Source: Antedon bifida
Taxonomy: Eukaryota; Echinodermata; Crinoidea; Comatulida; Antedonidae
Direction of reading: 5' to 3'
NCBI GenBank assembly: GCA_963402885.1
Contig: OY727095.1
Coordinates: 10,793,001-10,857,000 of the forward strand
Length of the DNA stretch: 64,000 bases
Positions within the stretch are counted from its first letter, which is position 1; each line of letters begins with the position of its first letter. Both the position numbers and the translations under genes were made by a program. This document shows positions 14,501 to 29,500 of this stretch, piece by piece. The notes beneath the pieces are model-generated. The model had not been told where the DNA came from, made no database searches, and was given only the letters and a program-made list of their open reading frames with translations.

Positions 14501-17500
14501 GATAAATGTCTTACATTTGTACGTACGAGGATCGTAAAAGAATGCGCTCTCTCGTTGATACATTCAAGACAGGTGTAGTGGTGCGTGACTGTGTAGTGGG
14601 CGTGACTGTGTAGTGACCGTGACTGGCTGCATCTGATTTGCTGATTGCTGCAGTCAAATTTTGTGGACCCTCTCCACGGTGAATCACTTTTTGAACTGCA
14701 ATAACATTGAAGTTACCAATCTAGCCAATTTATAATACCTCAATATTTAGACCACGCTTAATCATTTGATATTATCACGACCATTTTATTTAGTTTGAAT
14801 AATTAAAAATAAATCCCTCACAGACAATTACAAATGTGATATACATTAGTGAGCGTGAGATAGTTTATTTGACATGTTGCTCTAATCACTTTATTTGAAC
14901 ACAATCAATCAACTCAACTTTGGTTTTGAATTAGTAAATTACTTTGAAAAATGTGAATTGAATGACTTTTGTAAAAGCCAGTTAGATTTATTTAGTCGAT
15001 AAATATCTTTGCGAAAACTTAATGTGTTGCCTAATAAACAACAAGAATTTAACAAATTTGGGGTTTTTTTCCAATGAACTTCACTAATAGAGATCAGAAT
15101 GTTAATAACATATTTTGCAGTTGATTAATTTTTGATTAAATTTTTTTTTTAAAGCAGAAAAATTTAACTTTAAATTTAAAACCTTTACAATACAGTAGAA
15201 CCCGTGTTAATAAATGGACATCTTTCAGACACAAAAAAGGGGTGTACCCTGAATAGGAGTGTTAAATGATATACTTCTCAATGTTTGTTTTACAAACCCC
15301 TTAATAGGGGTGTCCGCAAGAAAGGATTTCACTGAATTATTTAAACAATCTAAAGCTCAAACTTTATGTGACAAAAGAATGTGATGTGCCCATATATGAT
15401 AGACATGATGATGTCATATTTGGGCATACCACTACCATATTTAGGCACATCACACTTTTTTGTCACACTAGTTTGATAGTGTAGACAGATCTTTAAGCTT
15501 TGTCTACACTATCAAAATTTATGTGACAAAACAAATTTGATGTGCCCAAATATGGTAGTGATATGCTTAAATATGGTAGTGATATGACATCATCATGTCC
15601 TGGGCACATCACATTTTTTTTTGTCACACTAGTTTGATAGTGAAGATAGAGCTTAAAGATGATGATGTTTGTTTTTGGATTTTATAGGATGCTGACGGGA
15701 AACCATTAGAGAAACCAAGAAAGTTAGCAACACAGATAAGTGAGGAGCTAGGAACAACTACAAGGTCTCGAACCAAGTCTGGTGATAGTATGTATTCAGA
15801 TGATGATATATTGGCTCTGGCACAGACTGATCTAACAAAACTATTTGGTTTTGATGTAAGTCACAACATTGTATAGTATAACAGAACTATGTAATGTAAG
15901 TCAGAAATTTGTGGTGTAAGTCAGAAAGTTATGTAAGTCAGAAATTTGTGATGAAAGTTAGAAATTTGTGATGCAATTTAGAATGTTAGAATGTGATTAA
16001 TTCAGAACTTTGGTTATTTAAGTCAGAACTTTGGTTATGTAAGTCAGAAATTTTGGTTATGTAAGTCAGAAATTTGTAACGTAAGTCAGAATGTTGTTAT
16101 GTAAGTCAGAAATTTGTGATGCAAGAGAGTATATTTTTAATTTGACCATAGACTACAGATTTAAATAATCATAAATAATAGTGTAATATTTGTTGTAATT
16201 TTTGTTTATTTATTTTCAGGATGAGGCCTATCTTGATGGACACCTGCAGTTAGCTCATGTTGACGCTGGTAGTATTTTAACCCACGAAGGTGATCAGGTA
16301 ATGCATCCGTTTAAATACATGTCATTCGAATATTCAATCGGGTTGGGTGAGAGTACTATGTTTCGTTTGTCTGCAATACATGCAAATGCATCAAATGTGT
16401 GTTAATAATAATAATTATCATAATGGCTTACCGAACACAAGTTGCAATTGGAATCGATTTTACATTCTGGCTTTTTGTATCTTTAATTTTTATAATTTGA
16501 TCACATACATTAGGACCCGAAAAAGGTAGAACCTTCAAGACCCAAAAATGTTCCTCCTAATAGAGGTGTCCAAAAGTGGGAACTGTATTTAACATATTAT
16601 TTGCATTTTGTATGCAACAAAAATAATGTTTTATGTGAACTTTTTAAAATAAATGTTTATTTGATGGGATTTCTAAATGGGAAAATTGACAAATATGTTT
16701 AATGATAATATAATGTATTAATTTTTGTGTAGGATGCCAGCTTATTTTTCATCGTCAGTGGTAAACTTGGCATGATGCAAAAGACGGTGGACAGTGCCGA
16801 GGAGAAGGGTGTATTTAAAGCGCATCCAGGTGAATTCATTGGAGAGTTAGCAGTCCTTACTGGAGAGCCTGCTTTCTTCACTGTCAAAGCACTTATTTAT
16901 TCTAGAGTCGTCGTAATTAGCAAGACCAGTTTCTACAGGTATGACTTGACTTGACTGAACCTGGTATTAAGAATGCGAGGACAAACTTATTATTTATTTC
17001 ATGTTTTTATTGCATACGTATCCAACAGCAAGCACACACTTGCCAATTACAGGATGGATAAACTATTTTATAATTTATTGTGTTTATAAACATCATACAT
17101 ATCTCGTTTGAGGCTTAGGGTGTGGAGTTGAAAGAACAACCCTGGCACTAGGTCAGGATTGAACCCTGGACCTTGGAATTTGAAGGCAAGCACATTAACC
17201 AGCAAGCTACACCTCCACTACAATTGTTCCACTTTTATTCGGATCACTTGCCATGCATTACTTTATCGTTGATTCAAAAAATATTCTATTACAGTATTAT
17301 GAGGAATAAACCTGAAGTTGTTTTAAAGATTGGACATTTTGTGGTTCGAAAGCTCTCATCATTTGTTCGGCAGACTGACTTTGCTCTTGATTGGATGATG
17401 ATAGAAGCCGGTAAAGCCCTGTATAGGTCAGTGAAACATTGTTAATTCTCACATTAGAATGTATTCATTATATCCTGACACATTGTGGGTGGTATGTCAA

Positions 17501-20500
17501 AAATAGAACGTTTTCAATGCAGTTGTTTAAGGGAAACCATTTTGACATTTTGAACAAATATCCTTAAATTATGTCATCTTTACATTGAACAAGATTTGTT
17601 TACCTCACATTAGAAATTATGTCCTGATGCATTGTGGGAGATATGTCAAAAATAGAATGACGTTTTCAGTGCAGTTGCTTAAGGCAATTAATTTTGACAT
17701 TTTGAACAAATATGTTGAAATGATGTCATCTTTACATTGAACAAGATTTGTTGACCAGTGTTTTGTGTCTCATCTCCCTCAATAAACAAGGTTCAGTCAG
17801 ATATAGAATAGTAGTTTTTGTAAACAACAAAATATCTTCAGTTTAGAAATTGTGAAATAACGTACCAATCTATTTAGTTACAGAAATTTGAAGTTGACAT
17901 ACTCTTTTGAACTTTGCCCAATCCTAAAACAGCAAACTTTTTCCTGGTTAGACAGAGTTGACTTATTGTTTGTTTTCTTGTATTTTGTGCAGACAAAGTA
18001 ACGAGGGTGATAGCACATACATTGTATTGAATGGACGTTTGAGGTCTGTTATCACACTACCAAATGGTAAGAAAGAATTGCTAGGAGAATTTGGTCGTGG
18101 CGAGATGGTTGGCATGATTGAAGTTCTTACACAGAAAGAAAGAATCACTACAGTACATGCTATTAGGTAACGTATACATTATCTCAATCAGTCAGAATCA
18201 ATTTAAAGATGTATTGTCTCCCAAAAACATGAAAAATAAAGATTAATAAAATCAGACTTTGAATAGATTATTTTGTTGTTTTAATAATTTAATCACTTCC
18301 GTAGAAAAAAAATTAATGTTTTTACTTATAAAATGACAAAATAAATGGTTAAATTCAACCAAAACCCCATCGGCTGGCAGCCAATTTGACTATTTTTTGC
18401 TTTAAATTACAGTTTTTTTAGGTAAAAACATTTTTTTTCAAATTTTTTATCAAAGTGGATAACTATTAAAATGGCATATTCAAAAAAAAAATTTGTAAGA
18501 ATTATTTTTTAAACGGGACAATACATCTTTACTATTATAAAAAAAAAGTGCTGGTTTATTTAAATGGCGACCCTGACTGAGTAAAGCTCTATCTACACTA
18601 TTAAACTCTATATGATAAAAAATGTGATGTGCCTATTATGGACATGATGATGTCATATTTGGGCACATCACACTTTTTTTGATAGTGTAGAAAGAGCTTA
18701 AGAAACAAGAAACGGAAAGGATTGATATAAGGGACAGGATTCTGTTGAGAACCACGAAGTGAAGAAATACAGGTTTATTGGCATTGTCTTTTTAGGGATA
18801 CTGAGCTGGCAATGTTACCATCTGGTATGCTGACTCTTATAAAGAGGAAGTTCCCTCAGGTTGTCACCAGACTCATTGAGATACTTGGTCAGAAACTTGT
18901 TGGACAGGTCAAAGAAAAAAATGTATCAAATCCACTCAGAGGTAAACAATATATTTTATTGCTAGGGGGAAAATGGCAAAATCAGCACTGTGGTCATGTT
19001 ACAAGAGTTGTCAAAACAATATAGATTATCTGATAAAAATCCTAGAAAGTAGGAAACCTTTTGCCGTTTTCCCCCTGACTGTTATAGCTTTCATATTCAA
19101 TTGTATTTCTGAGTAATATCAACATTTTTAGAGGCCTGTTTTTTCTGGAAAATAAAAAATAACATTCAAACAGTAAAAATTGTTGTAAAAATAGATTGTG
19201 TTAGAACACCATTTAATTGGTTATCACTGTGCAACTTTTAGCTGCAACGCATAGTTATTTGATTGACCACTGTTTACCTTGAGTCAACTATTAACATTAA
19301 AACATGTTATTTTGTTTGATGTTTTTATCTGTGTCTATTGCTATATTATATATTTCTACACACACATAAGCCAGAATTGACTGGTCATGTTGTAAATGAG
19401 CACATTTTGTGTTATGTTAACATTTTTGTGGATGACCCACAGATTTTCAGAGTCAAACTGCAGAAATGTAATTATGTAATAATATAAATATTATATTATT
19501 AAAATCTATTTTTACTTTTCAGTCATTTGGTGTTACAATTCCGATTAACATACACAATGTTATTTATTATATTCCTTCAGCAATTTCCCAGAATGTCGGT
19601 GTCCGTGGTAGTCCCCCAAATGTTGATAACTTGTCAACGTGTGCAATAATAGCTGCCTCAGACCAAGTACCATTGTCAAACTTTTCTCAAGAACTCTGCC
19701 ATTCTCTTTGTGCAATAGGTAAGTACATACAGTTACTGATGGACGATTATTTATGGAGTGGAGTGAAGTTGTGTTCTGGTGGTTATGATGCTTGGCTACC
19801 ACTCCAAGGGTCCTGGGTTTAAGTCCTGTCATATGTCAGGATTTTTTCTAATGACAAAACTACAACTCAATCAATCAATCAATCAATCGTTCGATTTATA
19901 TAGCGCCATTCCAACATTCATTGCTCATGGCGCTGTAGAAAAAATCAGAAAAGGTGAGTTTTGAGTAGTGACTTAAAGTGACTCAATGATGATGAACTCC
20001 ACTTCCAAGGACTTGTAATAAGACTTCGTTTATGTAGAGCATCTTGTGTATATGTTTGTCTTGTGAACGGGATTGCCATCTTTAAGAAGGATAGTGAATG
20101 AATTCACTTATGGTTATCATTGGCAATTTGCCTAAATGTATAAAAACGAAAAGTTTAATGGTAATTGTAGACTAACAGCCTGATGATCATTTGATGATTT
20201 GGCCTAGCATTTGACATCAGTTTCAAGATGAAAATGACCTAATTGAATAGTTTTACTATAGAAATAGGTGTGTTAAAACAAATAATGAATGGTTTGAAAT
20301 CATTGAATGGTGAGAATATTTTCATTCATTGAAAGCATGAATGTTCTATTTTCGCTTTGTTGAATAGAACAATTTTCCGAAAGCATACAAATATTCATTC
20401 ATTTATCAGTGGAAAATTACTTTCATTTATTGTCATTTGCATATAAAATATACATAGACATTATGTTTGCTCTGAGATATACAAAAACAGATAAACGAAA

Positions 20501-23500
20501 ACTTAAAAAAACAATTACAAAGTGTCACATCACTCTCGTACAGTATACTGACAAGCATTCAGTGCTAAAAGATGTTACGAAAACCTATTTTTATGAGAGA
20601 TGATGGACTGGTAAACGTCTACCGCTACACAACACCTCAAATACATTATGCATTATATTATACATTATGCTTCCATTTCAACTCATAGACATTCATTATT
20701 TTGATAATATCTGGAATAATATAATAAATTGATCGATTATCATTACTTGCAGGTCCATGTCTTCGATTAACCAGTGACTATATATTAAAGACACTTGGCA
20801 GTGCTGCTCTTGATAGGTAAAATCTTTTTGATAAACGCTTAATTACAACAAAGAAAGAGTATACAGTTGACACTAAGTGCCTTTGAGTTTATTGAGCTTT
20901 AACCGATATTTCATCATTTTTCCAATGAAAAAAATGCCTCTCAATTTTGATACTGTAATTGAATTCATTGTCAACAACTTTTTGGATGACTGTTTACAAG
21001 AGATGCTAAAAGCATTAATTACAGTAGAACGCCAATTAAGGGACACTTTGGAACCCAAAAAATTATCCCCTTTTGGATGACCACAGAGTAGGGGTATTGT
21101 TCAATCATATATTTCCCCTTGTGTCATTCGTTTTACAGAAAAGTGTCCCTTTATTAGGGTGTCACAAAGTAGGGTTTCTACTCCAGAGTTTCTTCCATAT
21201 GAAAGGTGTCCTTTGAGATGTACACATTGAGGTTAAATTAATTTTTTTCAAAGACTCTACCCATCTGATTTCTGTATTATTAAGCCTTAAATAATTGTGT
21301 TAATATTTAATTAAGACTTTATTTCACAACATTTGCAGTATACATGAGTTCCGGTTAACAAGTTGGTTAGGTTTACAGGAAGACTTTCATCGTATTGTCC
21401 TCTATCAGGCTGATTATAAGATGACTCCATGGACACAAAGGTGCATTCGTCAGGTAAGAGAATATATAAATTCTTCCTTAGACCTATATATTTTATTATA
21501 ATAGAATTAAAATAATATTATTGTGTCTGTAGAATACAAATAAGCCTATGTGGTTTGATTATAGCTGTATGTCATTATAGACAAGGGAAAGGAAATAGCA
21601 ACAAATATAAATGAACGATTTGCATTTATTTAATTGTTTATATAATAATAATTTATTTGCTAATTTTTATATTGTCCAATTATTTATTAGTCATCTCATT
21701 GTTTTGTTTGTTAAGTTTTAATACGAATGTTTTAGAATTGTGTATTTAGTATATGGTATTTTTTTGTTATGATTTAAATTTTCTTTATTTGAAATATATA
21801 AAATATAATATTAATATGCTGATGTTCTAATGTTCCATTGTTTTTTTTTCTTTATTATATTTTAAAAATGTGAAATATGTACTATTGGTAATGTGTTATA
21901 TTCTTTCTGTCTTTTTTAAAAATTGTTTAGGCTGATTGCATTTTAATAGTGGCATTAGCAGATAAAGATCCAAATGATATCAGTGAGATGGAAGAACAAT
22001 TAGAAAACCTTGCAGTTCGTGCTCAAAAAGAACTGATGTTGCTCCACCGAGAAAAAGATTCAAGATACAAGCCACCAACCAGAACGGCTGAATGGCTTAA
22101 TGCTCGCGGCTGGTGCGTTACTCATCATCACATCCGATGTCCAAGGCGGATGTTCTCAAAAAAGTCCCCAGCAAAGCAGCGAGAAACTTATGACAAGCTT
22201 TTTCAAAAACCACCAGATCGTCATTCAGATTTCTCAAGAGTGGCACGGTTTCTAACTGGTACCTCAATAGGATTGGTGCTTGGTGGGGGTGGGGCTAAGT
22301 AAGTATGTTTTATTATTTGGCAAATAGAGAGCAAGACCATTTAGGGTTTGACCCCAAATTTTTCGTAACAAGATGAGAGGTCCAGAACTATCGTTGAAAC
22401 ATCATACTAAAATTCTTAAAAAATCCTCCTTGTGCTCTCCGAGAAATCCAAGATGAAGTTGGAGCTCTGAATCTTTCCTGAAAAAATTAGCATGTAACAA
22501 AAAATGTGCCTATGCTTATGAACTAATGCTCTTGGACTGAAAGTACAGTAGAACCACTCTTTTAGGACACCCCTATTCAAGGAGCACCCCTATTAAGGGG
22601 ACACTGTGAAATGGACAAGGAGAAATATATGTTTTAACACTATGGCCAATCCCTACTCAGGGAACACTTTTTTGGGGTTCAGAATCTGTCACAACAGGGG
22701 TTCTACTTGATTTTTATGTTTTATTACACGATTTTCAAGGTATTCTTTTAGCGCATGATTTAGTTATAATATTTTGCAATGTTATAAAACAAAGTCGCTT
22801 CGTTGTTACAGAGGTGCCTCGCAAATTGGCATCATTCGAGGTCTGCAAGAATATGGAATCCCAATTGACATGGTAGGAGGAGTCAGTATCGGTGCTTTTA
22901 ATGGTGCATTGTACTGCGAGGACCTCAGCTGGCAAAAGATGGAGGTCAGAGCAAAGAACTGGTCAAAGGTCATGACCTCATTCTGGAAGCAATTGGCTGA
23001 TCTTACATATCCATTCACAGCCATGTTTTCAGGTATGTTTTATCTGTGCTCCAGACATGAAAAACTGGATTGAAAGATTATTAAAATTATGACATTTTAA
23101 AATGCAGAAGAGACAGGTTTTAAACTGCTTCATCAAAATGAGCATTTGATGATCATTCTTCTCCCGAGATTTCTCAGGGTTCAGGATTACGTGTATGGAA
23201 ATGTGTAGTAAACTAGGAGATCAAACCTGGTTTCAAGTTGTTACAAGTTTTAACAATCTATGCAGATGTGAAAAGGCTGGTTAGTTTAATTTTGGCGTCC
23301 TTGGCCTACGATGAAATTCATCTTTGTATTGTATTTTTTGTATTGTATTTACTGGCTGAATTGAGTGAATGAATGGAAAATGAATCTGTTACTCAAAATA
23401 TATAATTATCAATGTGGTTTTTTTCTCTATTAGGACGGGGATTTAATAGAACTATCAAAGATGTGTTTGCAGAAAAACAAATAGAAGACTTGTGGATTCC

Positions 23501-26500
23501 ATACTTTACGATCACAACAGATATCAGTGTCTCACAAATGAGAATACATACATCAGGTGGGTTGTCAGTCATTTTTTATTCATTCTCTTTTTTTATAGAA
23601 AAACTTCACCATTAAACTTACACTTTACAGTAAAATGTTTACTTCAGGACCCAATGAATTGTCCTCTGAATTGGGATATCCCCTGAACAGTGATTGTTGA
23701 AACATATATTTCACTTGTTTTTTTCATGTTAAATTGCATCCTTAATTAGGTTACCTGCTGAATAGAGGTGTCTTAAGGGGGAGTGAGGTTCTACTCAAGC
23801 ACCTCTAGAGATCTGGAACCAACTTCCTTGTTCCATCCATTACATTTGATCCCAACTTTTCAATTCAAATCTCTCCTATCTCACCTATTTCAAAAGTTTT
23901 TTTTTTCATGTTGTACTTTATAAATTTTCGCTATTACTATTATTATTAATACTTTTAAGGTTGAATTATGCTGTATTGGGACTTACTAAATACTTCTAGA
24001 AACAATATTTGATCAATCTTCATTGCAGTTTAATGTATGTTGTCACCATGGTAACTAAATGGTCATGTGAAATCTTTTCAACAAATTAATGAAAATTTGT
24101 AGCTAACTAATTGGTTTTATCTATGAAATGCACAATAACATTATTAACTTTATGAGTCTGTATGTAGAAAATGTGCTACAAAAACTAAAAATAGAACTAT
24201 ATTTTATAAAGCCATCGACAGATTTACTTGCTTAAAATTTCGTTCATGATAATTCAGATTGCAATAAGGGAGAATCAGTAGCTTTGTTGTTTGGCTGGTG
24301 GCATGTGACATTAAACACAATTACAATGTGACAAAGTCAAGTGATTACAGTATACAACCCTTGCATTGGGACACATAAAATGAGCTATTGTAAATATGTA
24401 TTAAACTCTATTTATGGGACACCCTATTGAGGGACAGATCACATTTTAACGGTGTTCCTCAATATAGTTAATATTAATGGGATTCTGAGTGTAGGCCTAT
24501 ACAGGAACTACTATTACCATGCATAACTAGACATAAATACAGTATAATCCTTATTAAATGGACCACAACAATTATGTGTCCCCTTATAAAAGGGACCACA
24601 AAAAGTGTAGCCGTGGTAGGCCTTAGTATTAAAACATATTGCTCATTTCATGTGTCCCCTTAATAAGGGTGTCCATGAAAAATTATTTTTTATTTATTTT
24701 TTGTTTTAATATGCCATTTTAATGACACATAATATAGTTTGAACAAAATAATAATAATAAAAAATAATCAAATTTGAATAAGCAAAAAAATTGTCAAATT
24801 GGCTGCCAGCCAATGGGTTTTTGGTTGAATTTGACCATTTATTTTGTCATTTATGATAAAACATTTTTTTTTACAGAAGGGATTAACTTTATTAAAACTA
24901 CAAAATAACCTATTAAAAGTCTGATTTAATTAATCTTCATTTTTCATGTTTTTTTTGGTGGGGGGACAATACATCTTTAAGTCCTTTTCAATTCAATTTG
25001 TTAAATCACAACAACTCAAAGGTTATAACTTATTGTGGAATTAGTGTAGTATAATCATCCATGATTTATTGTATATTAGTATAGCATATGCATCACATGT
25101 GACGCCAGTATTAACTAAACATCATAATAAAAGCGCCACATGTGATAAGTATCATGGTACTTACCGAATTTGCCTATTATACTGGACATATACAGTAAGG
25201 CTATAATGTGAAGATACATGATTTTCAAGGAAACAATGATAAAAGATACAGACAGACTTATTGATTATTATAAATTTCAAGTAATAAATAAATTGGATCG
25301 GTTCTCACGTAAGGAGCTTTAATATGAATCCAGACCTATTAGTAAGACATATTATTAAATATTTAACCTTAATGTAATAAAATCGATATTTAGATACAAT
25401 GATCCAGTAATAAATATTATTTGTTAAAAGGTTTTTTTTAGAAATTCATAATAAAAATCAAGGTTGCCCTTTCAGCGAAGCTATTTATTTAGATGTTTTG
25501 GAGGTTTTTAAAGATAGTGAGGCTAAGTATCAACTTGATTAAAGTTAAAACTTAGCAGTGAGACATTATTCTATTCTCAGACATATTTTAACGTAATGTC
25601 AAATAAAGTCGATTTTTTCATTGGATGCAATTTAGATACAATAAACATGATTTTTTAATAGAAATTTCTATTAAAACCTTTTCAAACAAGGCCAACAGCC
25701 ATTAAGTCGCGTGCTACAATGCATAGTGATACCGGACCGACAGACAGACCGACAGACAGACCGACAGACCGACAGACAGACCGACCGACATAGTGAACTA
25801 TAGAGTCGCGTCTACGCGACTAAAAAGTCTTATTTACACACTGCACAGAAAAATAGAATCGAGAATCGGTTGTATTTATTTATTTGTTGACCATATACAC
25901 CTTTGTATCAGTGGCACTCACAATATGCGGTGCGGTCCAGCAAACAAAGCAGAACATTATAGAAAAATAAAAAGACATGAATAACTAAACTAAACTAAGC
26001 AAACAAAAACAAAATTAACCAGAAACTACAGTATTTACAAGCAACAATACAATAAATTAATCATTGGGAGTACTTTAAAGAGGATCGTTTCTTCCATGCA
26101 GAACTTAAATATTTTTTACAAAATTTATCAAATGAGTTATATGATTTAATTAGAAAAAGGAACAGACTCTCCTCCTAATATAAAACTTAATTTGTTTTCA
26201 TCATTTGCATTTACAAATAATGTCCATAAATCAGAAAAAGTACTACAGTACATCTTGGCTAAATCGAGATATAAGGTAAAATATAAAGCAAAATACTTTA
26301 TTCATAATTTGTCTTAAATCTATAGTTGTTAATTTATTTCTACACTAAGTGGGAAAAAATCCTATTTTAGTTTGATTTTATTATTATTTTTTGTTGTACA
26401 GTATATATGGAATATTTATTCTGAAATAAAGTGATTAAATCAAATCAAATTTCCTCAATGGGTTGTTTATTGTTTTCAAATAGCGTACATGTTATGTTAC

Positions 26501-29500
26501 ATAATTGTTATAACTGTACGGTACCTGTACAGTTTATCATTACATTTGAATATTGACATGTACTATTAAACACAGTGTCATTTCAAATGCTGTTCGATAA
26601 TCCGCAGTAATGTAGGCTCAGATCAAACTGGGGTTAAAGTCATCCTTCGTACGGACCATTAATGTCAGAGTCGAGTCAAATGGTTTGTCAAACTTTCAAA
26701 TCGGCAAGTAGCTCATAGTGTGACTCATTTTACAATCTTTAAATACATAATTATTTTCTAAAAAAATACATTCTAAAACGATGTAAATTCAGAAATTGTC
26801 AAACAGTATAATACAATACCGTACAACATACACAAAACCAGTACACGTATTTTATTGTAAAATACATTTTTATGTTGTGTTCTTAGTATTTAAGATTAGT
26901 GACTCAGTCATACCATTAACACACAACTAGAATTATATTAGAATTTTGCACAATAAAGAACAAGATAAATTTCATATCAGTTATTTATTTTACGAACACA
27001 AAACATGGATAAAACGAAACTATATATGAAAGCTTTAGCAAAAAAAAGTGATGATATAATAAAAAGTATGATTTTAAGTGAATTTGAAGATAAAAGTAGG
27101 CTTCGGCCTATTTAAAGAACAAGCGGAATCTTTACTAAATACAGGTAATAAAGTCCAAAGTAAAGGTGAACTGGAACCGTATGTTGCATTTACATTTGGT
27201 TTAGAAACGAAATTTGTACTCCATTTTTGAACAAGATTTATTTAAGTTTGTATTTAGCTATGCTTCTCTCTGGATGAGTTAAATAAATGCACCCTTTTGA
27301 ACAACCAAATCCACAACTTTCGACTGATATTAGGCCTATCACGCAGTAAATTGAAGTGCTTCTATTTCAGTGTATTCATTTTACTTGTACACAAGTTGGA
27401 TGTAAGATTAAATAACATAAAACTGAATACCAATAAAACGAGCCCCAAAGAGGTTCAATCGGGTAACTACGGCTTACTTGTATTTCAAGTACCACTGATG
27501 ACGTCCTCATATTTTGAACTAAAACATTACAATATTGTCACTATTCGTACGCCATTCCCTTCGTATGTTGATAATGAAAAGGGAAAAGAAAATTTAGAAC
27601 ACATCGCCCCTCATACCTATATGCGAAATATCTGAAACTTGATTTCTGCAAAAAAAAAGTCGTCTTAACTTTTGCATAAAAAATGTTAAATTTTCTTAAT
27701 TTACAAATACAATACAATAATTGTATAAGCAAAAATGTTTGCTTAATTTGTCTAAAATCTAAATTGTTAGTTAGGTGATTTCCTCAGTAGAATATTAGGT
27801 CTATATTCAATCAGGTAAATGCGGCTAACTTGTATTCCAAGTACCTGATAACATCATGATATACTTGTAACTAAACATTATAATATCGTCTATTGAATGA
27901 AATAGTATTATGTGTATCAAATAAAATTATTTTTTATTTATTTTTTGTTTTAATATGCCATTTTAATGACACATAATATAGTTTGAACAAAATAATAATA
28001 ATAAAAAATAATCAAATTTGAATAAGCAAAAAAATTGTCAAATTGGCTGCCAGCCAATGGGTTTTTGGTTGAATTTGACCATTTATTTTGTCATTTATGA
28101 TAAAACATTTTTTTTTACAGAAGGGATTAACTTTATTAAAACTACAAAATAACCTATTAAAAGTCTGATTTAATTAATCTTCATTTTTCATGTTTTTTTT
28201 GGTGGGGGGACAATACATCTTTAAGTCCTTTTCTGATAATCCACTTTGTTGACAGTTTTCAGGGTTTTTTTTAACTTTTAAGTTCAAATTATACATTAAT
28301 ACTGATAGTACATACTAGATACTTACAGAAACAATATTTGTTTAATCTTTATTGTTTGTATTTGAATTTATTGTGTCACCATAGCAACTAACACGTCAAT
28401 TTAATCCAAAATTAAGAATTTTGCTTGAGTGTGACGACATTTTTCGGAAGCGTAATACTTTATTTAGAAAACACTGTTTAGTAATGATGTTTGTTAAACA
28501 ATTACAATTTTGTTAATTTGCCAATGTCAAGCTTCCATTGTTGCTTTGCTTATGTTGGCATTATTACACATTTTATAAAGCAGATCTGTTAAATTGTTTT
28601 CATTCTATTTTTATTGTATTATTCTAACATTTGTTTGAATGTTATGAAACAGAGGACATCAATCATCAAGAAAAAAAAAAATATATATTCGAGTCTCGGT
28701 TGGGGCGACTTTTTCTCATTCTCACAGATTTCCTCATCTTTATCGTTTCAAATTAATTAATTAAATTTCAGTATATCACCGGGCGGTTTAGAATTAATGT
28801 TCTTTGCCTCTTGTGTTTATATATATATATATATATATAAATCCAAAGGCAAATTACTGAAAAAAATGACAATGCTGTGGGTATCAGTGGCTGGATCTCA
28901 ATGGAGATACAAATAAAAAAGCGAAAAGCTAAATCAAAACGATTAAGTAAACAGCCAGAAAAGTTAGCAGAGCTTTCGGGCAACACTAGCCCTTCATCAG
29001 TGCAAGTGAGGGAATTTGGATAAAGTCATAGCATATGAGTTGGCAAGTGCTGCCTGGGTGGACAGGAATAAAAGAAATATAACAATAGAAACAGCGTGTT
29101 GAATAGTGGGTGGAGACTGATATATATATATATATATGTAATAATAATATGTACACTTGCACTAATGAAGGGCTAGTGTTGCCCGAAAGCTCTGCTAACT
29201 TTTCTGGCTCTTTTACTTTATCGTTTTGATTTAGCTTTTTCGATTTTTTTTTGTATCTCCATTGAGAACAGAATTGTCATTTTTTTAGTAATTTGCCTTT
29301 CGATTTATATATGTAATAAACAACATAATCTGATCATACCATGATTAAAGAATAAACATAATACATTATCTTACGAATGTTACCTTTACCTCACAGAAAG
29401 TTAAAATCAAGACATATTATTGTAAATTATTCCAAATCCCTTTTTTCAAAGTGTTCGAACTTAAGTCAATTTTGTTATCTTCTTTATCACAATGCACTAA

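Noticed and set aside
22735-23024. Minus-strand frames opposite exon 22
   Set aside because: Antisense shadows of the conserved patatin exon.
27297-27635. 112-residue frame at the right part of the 2.9-kb element
   Set aside because: Low-complexity, spans a repeat boundary region, no transposase or RT motif.
24678-28233. LTR retrotransposon with 310-base LTRs
   Set aside because: The flanking repeats are MITE B copies found elsewhere alone, there is no gag/pol frame, and the element terminus is shared with a copy lacking them.
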